Program-made: the position numbers and the translations under genes
In this document: positions 1 through 8,723 of the stretch, in pieces
Layout of the letters: every line of letters starts with the position of its first letter
How positions within the stretch are numbered: the stretch's first letter is position 1
The notes under the pieces: model-generated
Database searches by the model: none
What the model saw: only the letters and a program-made list of their open reading frames with translations
What the model was told of the DNA's origin: nothing
From: Salinarimonas rosea DSM 21201
GTDB lineage: Bacteria; Pseudomonadota; Alphaproteobacteria; Rhizobiales; Beijerinckiaceae
Assembly (NCBI RefSeq): GCF_000429045.1
Contig: NZ_AUBC01000030.1
Coordinates: 1-50,161, forward strand
DNA: 50,161 bases
Reading direction: 5' to 3'

Positions 1-1
1 C

Positions 2-367
2 GCGGAAGGCCGGCCGGTTCGCCTGGTGCTCACCGCCGGGCAGGCGGGTGACGCGCCGGCCTGCGAGCAGCTCCTTCCGCTCGTCGCGAAAGGCGCCATC
101 CTGGTCGCCGACCGCGCCTACGACACGAACGCGATCCGCGCGACGATGGCCGAGCGCGGCGCCTGGGCGAACATCCCGCCCCGCGTGATCCGAAAGGGCA
201 GCTTCCCCTTCAGCTCCTGGGTCTACCGCCAGCGAAACCTCGTCGAGCGCTTCTTCAACCGCATCAAGCACTTCCGCGGCCTCGCCACCCGCTACGACCG
301 CTCGCCCCACAACTTCCTCGCCGCGCTCAAGCTCGCAGCCATCCGGATCTGGCTGGCTACGAAATGA
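2..367 (+). CDS. IS5-family transposase, C-terminal part (cut by window edge)
   Basis: The reading frame is open from the first bases, so the 5' part lies outside the window. About 121 residues remain. The segment with LVADRAYDTNAIR carries the second Asp of the DDE catalytic triad. VERFFNRIKHFRGLATRYDR carries the final Glu and the basic stretch typical of the IS427-like group of IS5 elements. The gene ends in ATGAAATGA just before a presumed right terminal repeat. Codon use is GC-rich, unlike the lower-GC transposase start at the other window end. Family assignment is firm; the subgroup is inferred. Confidence 0.88.
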   Translation, partial: AEGRPVRLVLTAGQAGDAPACEQLLPLVAKGAILVADRAYDTNAIRATMAERGAWANIPPRVIRKGSFPFSSWVYRQRNLVERFFNRIKHFRGLATRYDRSPHNFLAALKLAAIRIWLATK

Positions 368-380
368 GTCCGCATCCTAG
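362..380 (+). repeat. Right terminal repeat of the left IS plus CTAG target site
   Basis: Read on the minus strand, positions 376-362 give GATGCGGACTCATTT. This matches the left end of the IS at 49875 (GCTCAGGACCCATTA) at 10 of 15 places. CTAG at 377-380 directly follows, and CTAG at 49871-49874 directly precedes the other element, consistent with a CTAG-type target. The TAG stop of the cupin gene lies within this CTAG. Confidence 0.55.
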
Positions 381-883
381 CTGCGTGGATCGTCCTCGTC
401 CTTCACGTAGGTGATCGTCCACGGCCCGGTGCTGTTGAGCTGAACCACAGTCTCGCCCTCGGCATAGGCGTAGTGCGCCGAGCCCGGCGGATAGGCGAAG
501 AAGCCGCCCGGCTCGAGAGCCGTCGTCGCCTTGGGGTCAGCCTCCTCGCCCGATCCGATGCGGAAGGTGCCGGATATGACGGTCACGATCTCGGGCTGGC
601 CATGAAAGTGCGGGGCGATGTGGTAGCCGTCCGGCAGCTTCAGGCGCATGGCGAAAACGCCCTCGCCGGAAGGATCCCCGTAGAGAACGGAGTACTCGGC
701 CCCCTCCGCGAGGGAGGGCGGCCCGGGCTCGTAGGTGAAAGCCTCGCTCTCGATCAGGACGTGATCGTCTTGCGGCTGAGCCGGCGCGGAGTCCTGGGCA
801 AACGCGGCCGGGACCAGCAGCATGACGGCTGTGGCGGCGGACGTCACGTCTCGAGCCAGCTTTACGTAGCGGGTCGGGGTCAT
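377..883 (-). CDS. Exported cupin-domain protein
   Basis: A 168-residue protein starting at 883, preceded by GGGAGA about 8 bases upstream. Residues 1-29 look like a signal peptide ending AAFA-Q, so the protein is probably periplasmic. A single cupin fold follows. The first metal motif is at about residues 92-98 (HFHGQPE: His92, His94, Glu98) and the second has PPGSAHYAYAE with His137. These are the usual cupin metal ligands. The substrate cannot be told. The stop codon lies in the CTAG target of the adjacent IS, so the insertion sits exactly at the gene's 3' end and may have removed its terminator. In-frame extension upstream to 1045 lacks a signal peptide and is less likely. Confidence 0.8.
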   Translation of the reverse strand: MTPTRYVKLARDVTSAATAVMLLVPAAFAQDSAPAQPQDDHVLIESEAFTYEPGPPSLAEGAEYSVLYGDPSGEGVFAMRLKLPDGYHIAPHFHGQPEIVTVISGTFRIGSGEEADPKATTALEPGGFFAYPPGSAHYAYAEGETVVQLNSTGPWTITYVKDEDDPRS

Positions 884-1188
884 TGAAGCATCTCCCTTGA
901 TCTTCCCACATTCGAATGCGGGCGTTGAAAGCTTCGGAACGCGGCGCCAACGAGCGGTCGCCCGGGGATCGCCGGCGACCACTACCCTAGGCCGGGCTGC
1001 CCGACCCCGCTTGGGGAAGCCTTGATCCTCGTCTGGAGATTTCATGAGCGGCGGCGGCGCTGGGGCAAAGATTATTACCCTGCAGGCACCTCACGAATTC
1101 TCTGAAAATCCCCCACGAATGCCCCAAGCTCGTTGAGCGGATTCTGATTTATCGTCGGCCTCCACACTGCGAGCAAGGGAGACGAACG
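884..1188. promoter_or_regulatory. Divergent intergenic region
   Basis: About 305 bases separate the divergent cupin and methyltransferase genes, so it should hold two promoters. The half next to the methyltransferase is less GC-rich (AAAGATTATTACC near 1069-1081). I could not identify a convincing promoter pair or operator. Confidence 0.4.
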
Positions 1189-2097
1189 ATGACATCCCTG
1201 CATGAAGCCGGGAGCCGCCCGCCCACGGCGCCCCCCGTCGACACCGAATACGTGCGTTTCTGGAACGAAGTCCTGGCGCCCAAATTCATCCGCTTCCGCC
1301 ACATCCTCGTCGACGGCCTGACCCGCCACAGCGAGGCGGTCTTTCCGAAGCTCCCCGTACGGCCCGGCGATCGCGTGCTCGACGTCGGCTGCGGGTTCGG
1401 CGACACCGCACTCGCGCTCGCGCGGATCGTCGGCCCGGAGGGCGAGGTCGTCGGGATCGATTGCTGCGACGCGTTTCTCGCCGCGGCGGAGGTCGACCGG
1501 GAGCAGGCCGGTGTCGAGAACCTCAGGTTCCTGCGCGGCGACGCCGAGATCGCGCTTCCCGAGGAACGATTCGACTTCGTCTTCGCCCGGTTCGGGACGA
1601 TGTTCTTCGCCAACCCGGTCGCGGGCTTGCGCAACATGCGCCGCGCGCTCCGGCCGGGCGGCCGCATGGCGCACATCGTCTGGCGGGAGCCGGCGGACAA
1701 TCCCTGGCTCTCGATGGCCAAGGAGATCGTCCTGCGATACCTGCCCGCGCCGGGCGACGGCGCCCGCACCTGCGGCCCCGGCCCGTTCTCCATGGCCGAC
1801 GAGGAAACCGTGCGGAAGATGATGGAGATCGCCGGGTACGAGGACATCCGCTTCGAGCGCGTCGACGCGCCGGTGCTGATCGGCCACGACGTGCGAGACG
1901 CCATCGAGTTCCAGCTCGCCATCGGCCCGGCCGGCGAGGTCTTCCGGGAAGCCGGCGACCGGGCCGAGGCCAGGCGCGCCGAAATCGAGGCAGCGCTCGC
2001 CGACGCCACACGAAGACAGGCCGCCGCGGCGGACGGCATCGTGATGCCGAGCTCGTCCTGGGTGATCAGCGCATTGAACCCCGCCGCCGGTCTCTGA
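1189..2097 (+). CDS. Class I SAM-dependent methyltransferase
   Basis: A 302-residue protein with GGGAGA 8-9 bases before the ATG. Motif I is VLDVGCGFGD at about residues 63-72, followed by VGID with the ribose-binding Asp91. A typical post-I region follows, and LRPGGRMAHIVWREP marks motif III. It belongs to the Methyltransf_11/25-type small-molecule methyltransferases; the substrate is unknown. It stands 128 bases upstream of a winged-helix/TPR regulator on the same strand, which may control it. It is the first of four class I methyltransferases in the first 17 kb. Confidence 0.85.
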   Translation: MTSLHEAGSRPPTAPPVDTEYVRFWNEVLAPKFIRFRHILVDGLTRHSEAVFPKLPVRPGDRVLDVGCGFGDTALALARIVGPEGEVVGIDCCDAFLAAAEVDREQAGVENLRFLRGDAEIALPEERFDFVFARFGTMFFANPVAGLRNMRRALRPGGRMAHIVWREPADNPWLSMAKEIVLRYLPAPGDGARTCGPGPFSMADEETVRKMMEIAGYEDIRFERVDAPVLIGHDVRDAIEFQLAIGPAGEVFREAGDRAEARRAEIEAALADATRRQAAAADGIVMPSSSWVISALNPAAGL

Positions 2098-2225
2098 ACG
2101 GCCAAAGTCGGCGGCTCCGCTTGCGGCGGAGTGCCGCGCCTTGGTAAGGTCGAGAAACGGGCGAGGCGCGCATCGAGACCGCCGCGCTGGCTCGCCTGTC
2201 CTCGGCAGGATTGGGGAGAGCCGTT

Positions 2226-3815
2226 ATGAGCCGCTCCTCGACTCGAGACCCGACGCAGCCCGCCGTCCCGGAGGAGATCCTTCGATTCGGCCCCTTCGAG
2301 CTAGATCCTCGGCGCTTCGAGCTTCGCCGTGATGGACGGATCGTGCCCGTCGAGCCGCGAACCTTCGATCTCCTGCGGGTGCTTGCGCGAAATGCCGGCC
2401 GCACCGTCACCCGCGACGAGCTCTTCGACGAGGTCTGGGGCGACCGCATCGTGTCCGACGCGGCCCTGAGCAGCCAGGTGCGCGCAGCACGTCGCGCGCT
2501 GGGCGACGACGGCAGCGCACAGGAGATGATCGCCACGGTCCACGGCCGCGGCTTCCGGCTCCGCGGCCGCGCGGACCAGATGAGGGAGGAGCCGCAGGAC
2601 GTCGCGGCGGCGACAGGGCGGACCGGCAGGCCGACCATCGCGGTGCTGCCCTGCGTGAGCCTCGACCGGGACGGCCGGGGCGCGGTTCTGGCCCAGGGTC
2701 TGGTCGAGGACCTGATCACGGCGCTCTCGAAGACCCGCTGGCTGCGCGTGGTCCCGCGCAGCACGATGATCGCAGTCGGCGGCGCCGCCGACAACCCTGC
2801 CGACGTCGCAGCCGCGACGGGCGCCGACTACCTCGTCTCGGGCACGGTGCGGCGGGACGGCAACCGGGTGCGGATCTCGGTTCAGACCGCGGACGCCCGC
2901 GACATGCGCTGCATCTGGAGCGAGAGCTTCGATCGCGACATGGCGGACATCTTCGCCCTCCAGGACGAGATCTCGCGGCTGGTCTCGGCGCGGATCGCCA
3001 CCGAGCTCGGCGTCACCGAGCAGGAGCGCGCCGCCCGGGAGCCCCGCAAGAACCGGGGCGCCTGGGAGATCTACCAGCTCGGGTCGCTCGAGTTCTACCG
3101 GTTCACCGCGGAGAGCAATCGGCGCTGCCAGCGGCTGATGCGTCAGGCGATCGAGCAGGACCCGGCCTTCGGCAGCGCCTACGCGCGCCTCGCCTACGCC
3201 GTCGTACTAGAGATGGTCTACTTCGAGGGCGAGCGCCATCGGGCCCGGCTGGACGAGGCTCTCGATCTCGCGCGCCGGGGTGTGGATTGCGACGACCAGG
3301 ACGCCGCGACGTTCTTCGTGCTCGGCCGGGTGCGGCTCGCGCGCTGCGAGTACGAGCTGGCCATGGACGCGCTCGAGGAGGCGCTGCGGCTCGATCCGTG
3401 CCTCGCCCTCGCCCATTGCGGAATGGGCGATTCCCTCGCCTACGAAGGCCGCCTCGACGAGGCGATCGAGCGGTTCGAGACCGCCATCGAGCTGAGCCCG
3501 CACGACCCCTTTCGATGGGCATTCATGTCCTATCGCTCCCTCGCCCACCTCTTCGATGGAGCCTTCGAGGATGCCGCTCGCTGGGCGCGGCGCGCGACGC
3601 AGCTGCCGAACGCTCATTACTGGGCGAATGCGAACCTGGTCGCCGCGCTCGGCCATTGCGAAGCCGGCCGCCAGGCGGAAGAAGCCGTCCAGGCGCTGTC
3701 GCGCATGCGTCCCGGCTTTTCCCGCCGTCTGGCGCGGGACCGCCTCTTCTACGTCAAGGACGGCGACCAGATCGAGGCGTTCCTGGAGGGGCTGCGCAAG
3801 GCGGGGGTGAAGTGA
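2226..3815 (+). CDS. Winged-helix transcription regulator with TolB-like and TPR domains
   Basis: A 529-residue protein starting at 2226 (GGGGAG a few bases upstream); an ATG/GTG 15 bases earlier is less well placed. Residues about 20-114 are an OmpR/CadC-type winged helix (RTFDLLRVLARNAGR, VHGRGFRLRG). Residues about 135-265 resemble the TolB/FlgO-like domain found in adenylate-cyclase-related regulators (TIAVLPCVSLD, ADYLVSGTVRRDGNRVRI). The remainder is a run of TPR-like helices (for example AHCGMGDSLAYEGRLDEAIE). No cyclase domain is present. It is soluble with no transmembrane segment, so it is probably a cytoplasmic activator whose TPR part binds a partner or ligand. Confidence 0.85.
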   Translation: MSRSSTRDPTQPAVPEEILRFGPFELDPRRFELRRDGRIVPVEPRTFDLLRVLARNAGRTVTRDELFDEVWGDRIVSDAALSSQVRAARRALGDDGSAQEMIATVHGRGFRLRGRADQMREEPQDVAAATGRTGRPTIAVLPCVSLDRDGRGAVLAQGLVEDLITALSKTRWLRVVPRSTMIAVGGAADNPADVAAATGADYLVSGTVRRDGNRVRISVQTADARDMRCIWSESFDRDMADIFALQDEISRLVSARIATELGVTEQERAAREPRKNRGAWEIYQLGSLEFYRFTAESNRRCQRLMRQAIEQDPAFGSAYARLAYAVVLEMVYFEGERHRARLDEALDLARRGVDCDDQDAATFFVLGRVRLARCEYELAMDALEEALRLDPCLALAHCGMGDSLAYEGRLDEAIERFETAIELSPHDPFRWAFMSYRSLAHLFDGAFEDAARWARRATQLPNAHYWANANLVAALGHCEAGRQAEEAVQALSRMRPGFSRRLARDRLFYVKDGDQIEAFLEGLRKAGVK

Positions 3816-3844
3816 GCCGACCGCATCCGGCTCCGCGGGCCCGG

Positions 3845-3870
3845 GCCGGCCCGCGTCCTGGCGGGCCGGC
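3845..3870. terminator. Hairpin between convergent genes
   Basis: A perfect 10-bp stem (GCCGGCCCGC / GCGGGCCGGC) with a 6-base loop lies between the convergent ends at 3815 and 3883. It has only a short pyrimidine tail, TCTCCT. A bidirectional transcription stop is plausible. Confidence 0.45.
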
Positions 3871-3882
3871 TCTCCTGCGCCC

Positions 3883-4314
3883 TCACGCCGCCTCTCGGGC
3901 GTCGCCGATCTGGGCCAGGAGCGACGGCGTGTCCGGGAAGAGCCACGTCTCGGCGATCAGTCCGTTACGCATCCGGTAGATCGCCACGCCGTCGAAGGTC
4001 GCGCGGCGGCCGGTCGCCGGCAAGCCCGCAAACGGGCCCGTATGATCGACCGATACACGCCAATGAACGACCACGCGATGCGCATCGGCCACGGTCGCGA
4101 GAACCTCCGAGCTCATGTTCGAGAAGCTCTCGGCGAAGCCGCGGAACCAGTCCTTGTATGTCTCGCGCGAGGTCGGGTTTCCTCCGGGAAACCCGTGTGT
4201 GACGATGTCCTCGGCGACGGTCTCGTCGATGACGTCGAGGTGCCCGGTATGGGTGCCTTCGAAGAAGCGGGCGACGGCATCCTTGTTACGCTGGATGGCA
4301 AGACTGCAGCACAT
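3883..4314 (-). CDS. SnoaL-like / ester-cyclase-family protein
   Basis: A 143-residue protein of the NTF2-like fold. The start at 4314 (MCCSLAIQRNKDAVARFFEG) is chosen because AAGGAGA lies 8 bases upstream; an in-frame start at 4371 has no such site. Features of the family are the opening helix NKDAVARFFEGTHTG, the catalytic-cone pattern WRVSVDHTGPFAGLPATGR, and FDGVAIYRMRNGLIAETW. Members include polyketide cyclases and many proteins of unknown substrate. It follows the metallo-hydrolase remnant on the same strand by 49 bases, so the two probably formed one operon before the hydrolase was truncated. Confidence 0.8.
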   Translation of the reverse strand: MCCSLAIQRNKDAVARFFEGTHTGHLDVIDETVAEDIVTHGFPGGNPTSRETYKDWFRGFAESFSNMSSEVLATVADAHRVVVHWRVSVDHTGPFAGLPATGRRATFDGVAIYRMRNGLIAETWLFPDTPSLLAQIGDAREAA

Positions 4315-4363
4315 GTCGTTTCTCCTTTGCGAATTTGGGGCGTGCGATGTGGATTCGATCGGC

Positions 4364-4675
4364 TCAGGCATGAGCCGCGACGAGGCGCCCGATCTCCTCG
4401 TGATCGGGCGCCTCCACAGGTCCGCTTTCCTGGGCGGCGGCGAGGTGGCCGAGGAGATCGCGGGTGAGCCCCCGCGCGGAGGGCAGGTGGCCCGAGAGCA
4501 CGATCTCCGGGTCGAGCCGCTCGATCGCGGAGAGCGCGCGCCCGAAGGCGCCGCGATCGAGCTGGGCGAGCCAGGGCGCGTCGATCGAGGACCAGGTCGT
4601 CATGCCCGTACGCAGCGCCTCGGCGCGGATCGCGGCCGCCTCCTCGGCGGGCTCCTGAATCAGCGCTCCGAAGGC
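4364..4675 (-). pseudogene. Metallo-beta-lactamase-fold hydrolase, C-terminal remnant
   Basis: About 100 residues recall the C-terminal third of MBL-fold hydrolases: AFGALIQEPAEEAA, MTTWSSIDAPWLAQLDRG, then LDPEIVLSGHLPSARG. The metal-binding HxHxDH half is absent. The homology stops near 4675, exactly where TetR homology begins on the other strand. The remnant therefore looks like the 5'-truncated half of a gene once divergent from the TetR gene. It has no convincing ribosome binding site and is probably non-functional. Recognition is by pattern only. Confidence 0.6.
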
Positions 4676-5256
4676 AGAAGCGGGCGGAATCGCAGGCGCA
4701 GACGCGCCAGCGGATCGTCGAGGCCATGGTCGCTCTCCACGAGGAGCTCGGACCCCGCAACGCCACGATCAGCGCGATCGCGCAAAGGGCCGGCGTTCAG
4801 CGTCTCACGGTCTACCGGCACTTTCCGGACGAGGAGGCGCTGTTCGAAGCCTGCACCTCGCACTGGCTGGCCCTCAACCCTCCGCCCGATCCGCGCTCGT
4901 GGTCGGACACGGCGTCCGCGCCCGAGCGCGCACGCGCGGCGCTGAGCGCGCTCTACGGCTACTACGCCGCCACGCGACGCATGTGGACCGTGTCTTACCG
5001 CGACGAGGCCGTGGTGCCGGCCTTGGCAGGGCCGATGGGGGCGGTGCGTCAATATCCCGCATCGGTGGCGGACGATCTCGATGCGGCCTACGTGTCGCGG
5101 GATGGAGACGCCTTCGCCCGTCGCGCCACGATCGGGCACGTCGTACAGTTCGCTACTTTCGCCTCGCTGGCGGACCAGGGCCTCGCGCGGGAGGCGGCGG
5201 CGCAGCTCGCGCACCGGTGGACCGAGGCCGCAGGCGAGGCAAACCATGATCGATGA
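4669..5256 (+). pseudogene. TetR-family regulator lacking its native start
   Basis: The frame is TetR-like from about 4669 (RRQKRAES, then TRQRIVEAMVALHEELG), with the helix-turn-helix TISAIAQRAGVQRLTVYRHF and a ligand-binding C-terminal half. No ATG or GTG precedes the first helix: the frame runs straight into the inverted MBL remnant. The first usable ATG is 4726, which would remove most of helix 1 of the DNA-binding domain. I read it as a regulator whose start and promoter were lost in the same deletion that truncated the hydrolase. A shortened product from 4726 remains possible. Confidence 0.62.
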
Positions 5257-5467
5257 TGTCGGTCCCCGACGAGGCTCGGCCATTCGCCGGATGGCCGTGC
5301 ATTGCGAGTAGAACAGGAACCGAAGATAATCCCTGCTAGAATCAACATTAGCTTCGGCGAAGATCTCAATTGAATTTCCAGCGTTGAGCTAAGTTTTTCT
5401 TGATTGTTCCGCCGTTCACTAACATAATCTCACATCAGCCTGAAACATTCTTAATGAGCGGCTCTAG

Positions 5468-5869
5468 ATGGTTCTGGACAACGTCCCGAAGGCTGCGGAG
5501 GAGCGATTGACCGTCCTCCTGGCCGAAGACGAACCGATCATTCGCTTCTCGGTAGCCGAGACCTTCCGCGAGCGTGGCGCGCAGGTGATCGAATGCGCGA
5601 CAGCCGACGAAGCTCTGGACGTGGTTCTGGCCGGCACGCCGCTCGACGCTCTGGTCACCGATGTCCGAATGCCCGGCGATCTAAACGGACTGACGCTGGC
5701 GCATCGCGTGAAGCGCTCCCGGCCGGGTATGCCCGTCGTGGTCATGTCCGGCGACGCGCGGCCCGAGGAAGCCTGGGTCGCCGACGCGTTCCTCTGTAAG
5801 CCGGTGGCGGAGGAGAGCCTATGCGCCGTGGTGGAACGGCTCGTCGCCGAATCTCGTTCGAACGGCTAA
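5468..5869 (+). CDS. Single-domain response regulator (receiver only)
   Basis: A 133-residue CheY-like receiver. The acidic pair is Glu20-Asp21 (LLAEDEP), the phospho-acceptor Asp65 lies in LVTDVRMPG, Ser lies in VVMSGDAR and the conserved Lys in FLCKPV. There is no output domain, so it probably works as a phosphate sink or shuttle, as in alphaproteobacterial stress phosphorelays. It is followed 18 bases later by a second receiver gene. The upstream 5310-5460 stretch is unusually AT-rich for this window and probably holds the promoter. No histidine kinase is adjacent; the nearest is at 14428. Confidence 0.88.
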   Translation: MVLDNVPKAAEERLTVLLAEDEPIIRFSVAETFRERGAQVIECATADEALDVVLAGTPLDALVTDVRMPGDLNGLTLAHRVKRSRPGMPVVVMSGDARPEEAWVADAFLCKPVAEESLCAVVERLVAESRSNG

Positions 5870-5887
5870 GCACCCCGGAGGAATGCC

Positions 5888-6283
5888 ATGCATACCGTTC
5901 TCCTCGTCGACGAGGATGTCCTCGTCCGCAAGGAGTTGGCCGAGTTCCTGCGCGAATGCGGCCTGCGCGTCGCCGAGGCCGCGACCGCAGCAGAGGCCCG
6001 CGCCCTCGTCGCTGACGCGGACCTCGGCATCGACATCGCCTTGATCGATATAGGCCTCGCCGGCGCGGAGGACGCCTTTTCTCTCGTCGCGTGGCTGCGA
6101 AGCGAGAACCCCGCGATCGACGTCCTGCTCGCCGGCAGTGCGGAGCGCGCGGTCGAGCGCGCCGCGACGATCTGCGAGGAGGGTGCGTCGCTTCCCAAGC
6201 CCCACGATCCTAAGGCGGTCCTCGAGAGGATCAAGAAGCTTCGCGCTGCGCGGACGCGCGGCCGGGACTTGGAGCAGAGCTGA
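5888..6283 (+). CDS. Second receiver-only response regulator
   Basis: A 131-residue receiver domain: acidic cluster VDED at residues 7-10, phospho-acceptor Asp54 in LIDIGL, Ser in LLAGSAER, and Lys in LPKPHDPK. CCGGAGGA precedes the ATG. It lies 18 bases after the first receiver gene and is probably co-transcribed with it. The basic C-terminal tail (KKLRAARTRGRDLEQS) is not a recognised output domain. The pair may receive phosphate from the same HWE/HisKA_2-type kinase, but no partner is shown by the sequence. Confidence 0.85.
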   Translation: MHTVLLVDEDVLVRKELAEFLRECGLRVAEAATAAEARALVADADLGIDIALIDIGLAGAEDAFSLVAWLRSENPAIDVLLAGSAERAVERAATICEEGASLPKPHDPKAVLERIKKLRAARTRGRDLEQS

Positions 6284-6313
6284 GGGGGCGCCGCCGGGTG
6301 GAGCGCCGGCGAG

Positions 6314-7510
6314 TCATGCGGCCTCTCGGGCCTCAGACACGGCCACGCGCGCATCCGTCTGGAGCACAGCGCGCCGCTCGCGCAGGGCGATCGCGCGCGC
6401 GATTGCCCGACCGGCGTGGCCCGCCTCGTGGAAGAATCCGGCGAGCCCCGGCTTCATCCCGGCGAAGAACAAGCCGGGCGCCTCGTCAATCTGCTCCGGT
6501 CCCGAGATCCGCGGGAAGCCGCGCTCGTCGAGCACGTCGAGCCCGTCCAGCATCGCATCGAGGCCGGACCTGTAACCCGTCGCCGCGATCAGGACGTCGG
6601 GACGGATCGTCCGTCCGTCCGCGAGATGCACGGCGTCCGGCGTGAAGCGCGCGATGGCTGGCAGGACGGCGATGCGTCCGTCCTTCATGGCCGCGACCGC
6701 CCCGTCGTCGATTGCCGGCGCGATGCCGCCTTGGACGAGGCGGGTCGCGCCTCCCGTGGCCGGCCTCGGCAGCCCGATGCGTCGCAGGTCGCCGAAGACG
6801 AGCCGCTGCATCCCCGAAAGCAGTCGGTCCAGCACGGGAACGGGAAGCCGCGCGAGGATGGGCGCCAGCTGCTGCACGGGAAAGCCGAGGAGGCGCTTGG
6901 GGAAGATCGTCGGGCCCTCGCGCACCGAGACCGACAGCGAGGCGGTCGCCGCTCCGACCAGATGATTGAGCGCGTCCATGCCGGAATTGCCGACCCCGAC
7001 GACGAGGACGCGCCGGCCGCGATAGCGCGCGACCGGCCCCAGATCGTGCGCATGCACGATCCGCCCGGCCCAGGCCTCCGCGCCCGGCCAGCGCGGGACG
7101 AAGGGCACGCGGTCCCGGCCCGTCGCGACCACGACGTTGCGGGCGCGCATCACCCCGGCGTCCGTGTCGACGCGCCAGGCGCCGCCGTCGCGGGCGATGC
7201 GCGCGACCCGCACGCCGTAGGCGATCGGGACCGGGAGCGTGTCGGCATAGGCCTCGAGGTAGTCCGCGATCGTGTCCCGGTGCGGGAAGGCGCCCGCCTC
7301 CCGCGGCAGCGCGCGGCCGGGCAGCGCCGACAGCGTCCGGCGCGTGTTGAGCCGCAGCTGCGGATGCCTGGCGCGCCAGGGCGAGCCCGGCCGCGCCTCG
7401 GCCTCGAGCACGCGGCAGGCGATCCCGGAATCGGCGAGCGCGCGCGCGACGCCGAGCCCGGAGAGACCGGCCCCGATCACCAGAGCCGGTAGCGTGTCGT
7501 CTCTCGTCAT
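6314..7510 (-). CDS. FAD-dependent NAD(P)-binding monooxygenase-like oxidoreductase
   Basis: A 398-residue protein; the start at 7510 places the FAD-binding GAGLSGLG at residues 13-20. A second dinucleotide motif, VLVVGVGNSGMDALN, binds NAD(P)H, and the C-terminal IAATGYRSGLD is typical of flavin-containing monooxygenase/TrkA-type enzymes. FPQ-like substrate-pocket regions are not diagnostic. It lies 14 bases downstream of a winged-helix methyltransferase on the same strand, so the two form an operon likely modifying the same small molecule. The operon is divergent from a GlxA-type regulator at 8724, its probable controller. Confidence 0.85.
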   Translation of the reverse strand: MTRDDTLPALVIGAGLSGLGVARALADSGIACRVLEAEARPGSPWRARHPQLRLNTRRTLSALPGRALPREAGAFPHRDTIADYLEAYADTLPVPIAYGVRVARIARDGGAWRVDTDAGVMRARNVVVATGRDRVPFVPRWPGAEAWAGRIVHAHDLGPVARYRGRRVLVVGVGNSGMDALNHLVGAATASLSVSVREGPTIFPKRLLGFPVQQLAPILARLPVPVLDRLLSGMQRLVFGDLRRIGLPRPATGGATRLVQGGIAPAIDDGAVAAMKDGRIAVLPAIARFTPDAVHLADGRTIRPDVLIAATGYRSGLDAMLDGLDVLDERGFPRISGPEQIDEAPGLFFAGMKPGLAGFFHEAGHAGRAIARAIALRERRAVLQTDARVAVSEAREAA

Positions 7511-7524
7511 GACGGTCTCCGATC

Positions 7525-8613
7525 TCAGGTGCGCGCGACGAACCAGACGTTCATCGGATCGTGCGGCAGGACGTGACGCTCGACCGCGGCGAAGCCGGCG
7601 CGCTCGAGCATAGCCTGCGCCGTTTCCCAGCCCCACATCGTGCCGAGCCCCGGCCCGCCCTGGCCGATGGAGATCGGCGTGCAATGGGCGCAGCTGATCG
7701 CGTAGAGCATCGCCGCCATGGGGAAGTCGAGATTGTTCTCGAGCCGCGCCGACCCGCCGATGTCCTGCATCAGGTAGACGCCTCCGGGCCGCAGCGAGGC
7801 CCGGATGCCGCGCACTAGCCCCTCCGGGTCCTTCTGGTCGTGGACGGCATCGAACGAGGTCACGAGATCGAAGCTACCCGGCTCCTCGAAGCCGGTGAGG
7901 TCGCGCGCCTCGAAGCGGACGTTGCCGAGCCCGGCCGCCTCGGCCCGCTCGCGGGCGAAGGCGATGGCGTCGGAGCCGAGGTCGTAGCCCACGAACCGGC
8001 TGCGCGGAAAGCGCTCGGCGAGCGCGATCAGGACGCCGCCGCGCCCGCAACCCGCGTCGAGCACGTCGATGCCCTGCTCGAGCCGGTCGACGAGCCCCTC
8101 GGCGAGGGGCAACACCGCGTCGAAAAGGGCTCCGCCGACGGTCTGCGCGCTGTCCTCCGCCATGATTTGGTGGAAGCAGGGATAGTCGCCGTAGGCTGTT
8201 CCCTCGCCGGTTCGCAGGCAGCGCAGGACCCGGTCCTGCACCGCGCCAAGGAGGGCGACGTGCTGGGCGTAGATCGCGAAGTTGCCCAGCGGCGCGCCGT
8301 CGACGAGGCAGGCGGCGTGCTCGGCCGGGAGCGTGTAGGTCCCGGCCTGCAGATCGTAGGTGACGATCCGCCCAACGGTCATCGCGGCGAGCCACTCGCG
8401 GACATAGCGCTCGGCGAGGCCCGCCCGCTCGGCGATCGCGGAGCTGGTCGACGGCGGTGCGTCGGCCATCGCCGCGAACAGGCCGGCGCGATGGCCGAGC
8501 GCCATCATCACGGCGATGGCGCCGTCGTCGAGGATGGTCGCGACGCGCCCGGCGAAGACCTCAGCGGCTTTTTCGTCGAAGGCGGTTCGGGAATGGGTGT
8601 CGAGAGCTGTCAT
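7525..8613 (-). CDS. Methyltransferase with N-terminal winged helix
   Basis: A 362-residue protein. Residues about 30-100 form a winged-helix dimerisation module (STSSAIAERAGLAERYVREWLAAM is split across it), as in small-molecule O-methyltransferases of the Rv2258c type. Motif I is IDVLDAGCGRGGVL near residue 190, followed by FVGYDLGSDAI and DLVTSFDAVHDQKDP. TCAGGAGACA lies before the start. It is the first gene of an operon with the FAD oxidoreductase. The intergenic region to the divergent AraC-type regulator is only about 110 bases. Confidence 0.86.
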   Translation of the reverse strand: MTALDTHSRTAFDEKAAEVFAGRVATILDDGAIAVMMALGHRAGLFAAMADAPPSTSSAIAERAGLAERYVREWLAAMTVGRIVTYDLQAGTYTLPAEHAACLVDGAPLGNFAIYAQHVALLGAVQDRVLRCLRTGEGTAYGDYPCFHQIMAEDSAQTVGGALFDAVLPLAEGLVDRLEQGIDVLDAGCGRGGVLIALAERFPRSRFVGYDLGSDAIAFARERAEAAGLGNVRFEARDLTGFEEPGSFDLVTSFDAVHDQKDPEGLVRGIRASLRPGGVYLMQDIGGSARLENNLDFPMAAMLYAISCAHCTPISIGQGGPGLGTMWGWETAQAMLERAGFAAVERHVLPHDPMNVWFVART

Positions 8614-8723
8614 CCCTTTGTCTCCTGAACAGTTTTGGGATGCGGGGAGGAGTACGGCGAGCGCCGGCCGCCGACGAGGGGCGGATTGGACAGGACCGGT
8701 TCGATCGTGCCATCTACGACGCC

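Noticed and set aside
1044-1133. A 29-residue plus-strand frame (MSGGGAGAKIITLQAPHEFS) with GGAG upstream
   Set aside because: Very short, in a divergent promoter region, no hydrophobic or motif signature; chance is sufficient.
5088-5369. Minus-strand frame with a lipoprotein-like start (MRSSPKLMLILAGIIFGSCS)
   Set aside because: It runs antisense through the TetR gene, and the remainder is Ser/Ala/Arg-rich shadow sequence.
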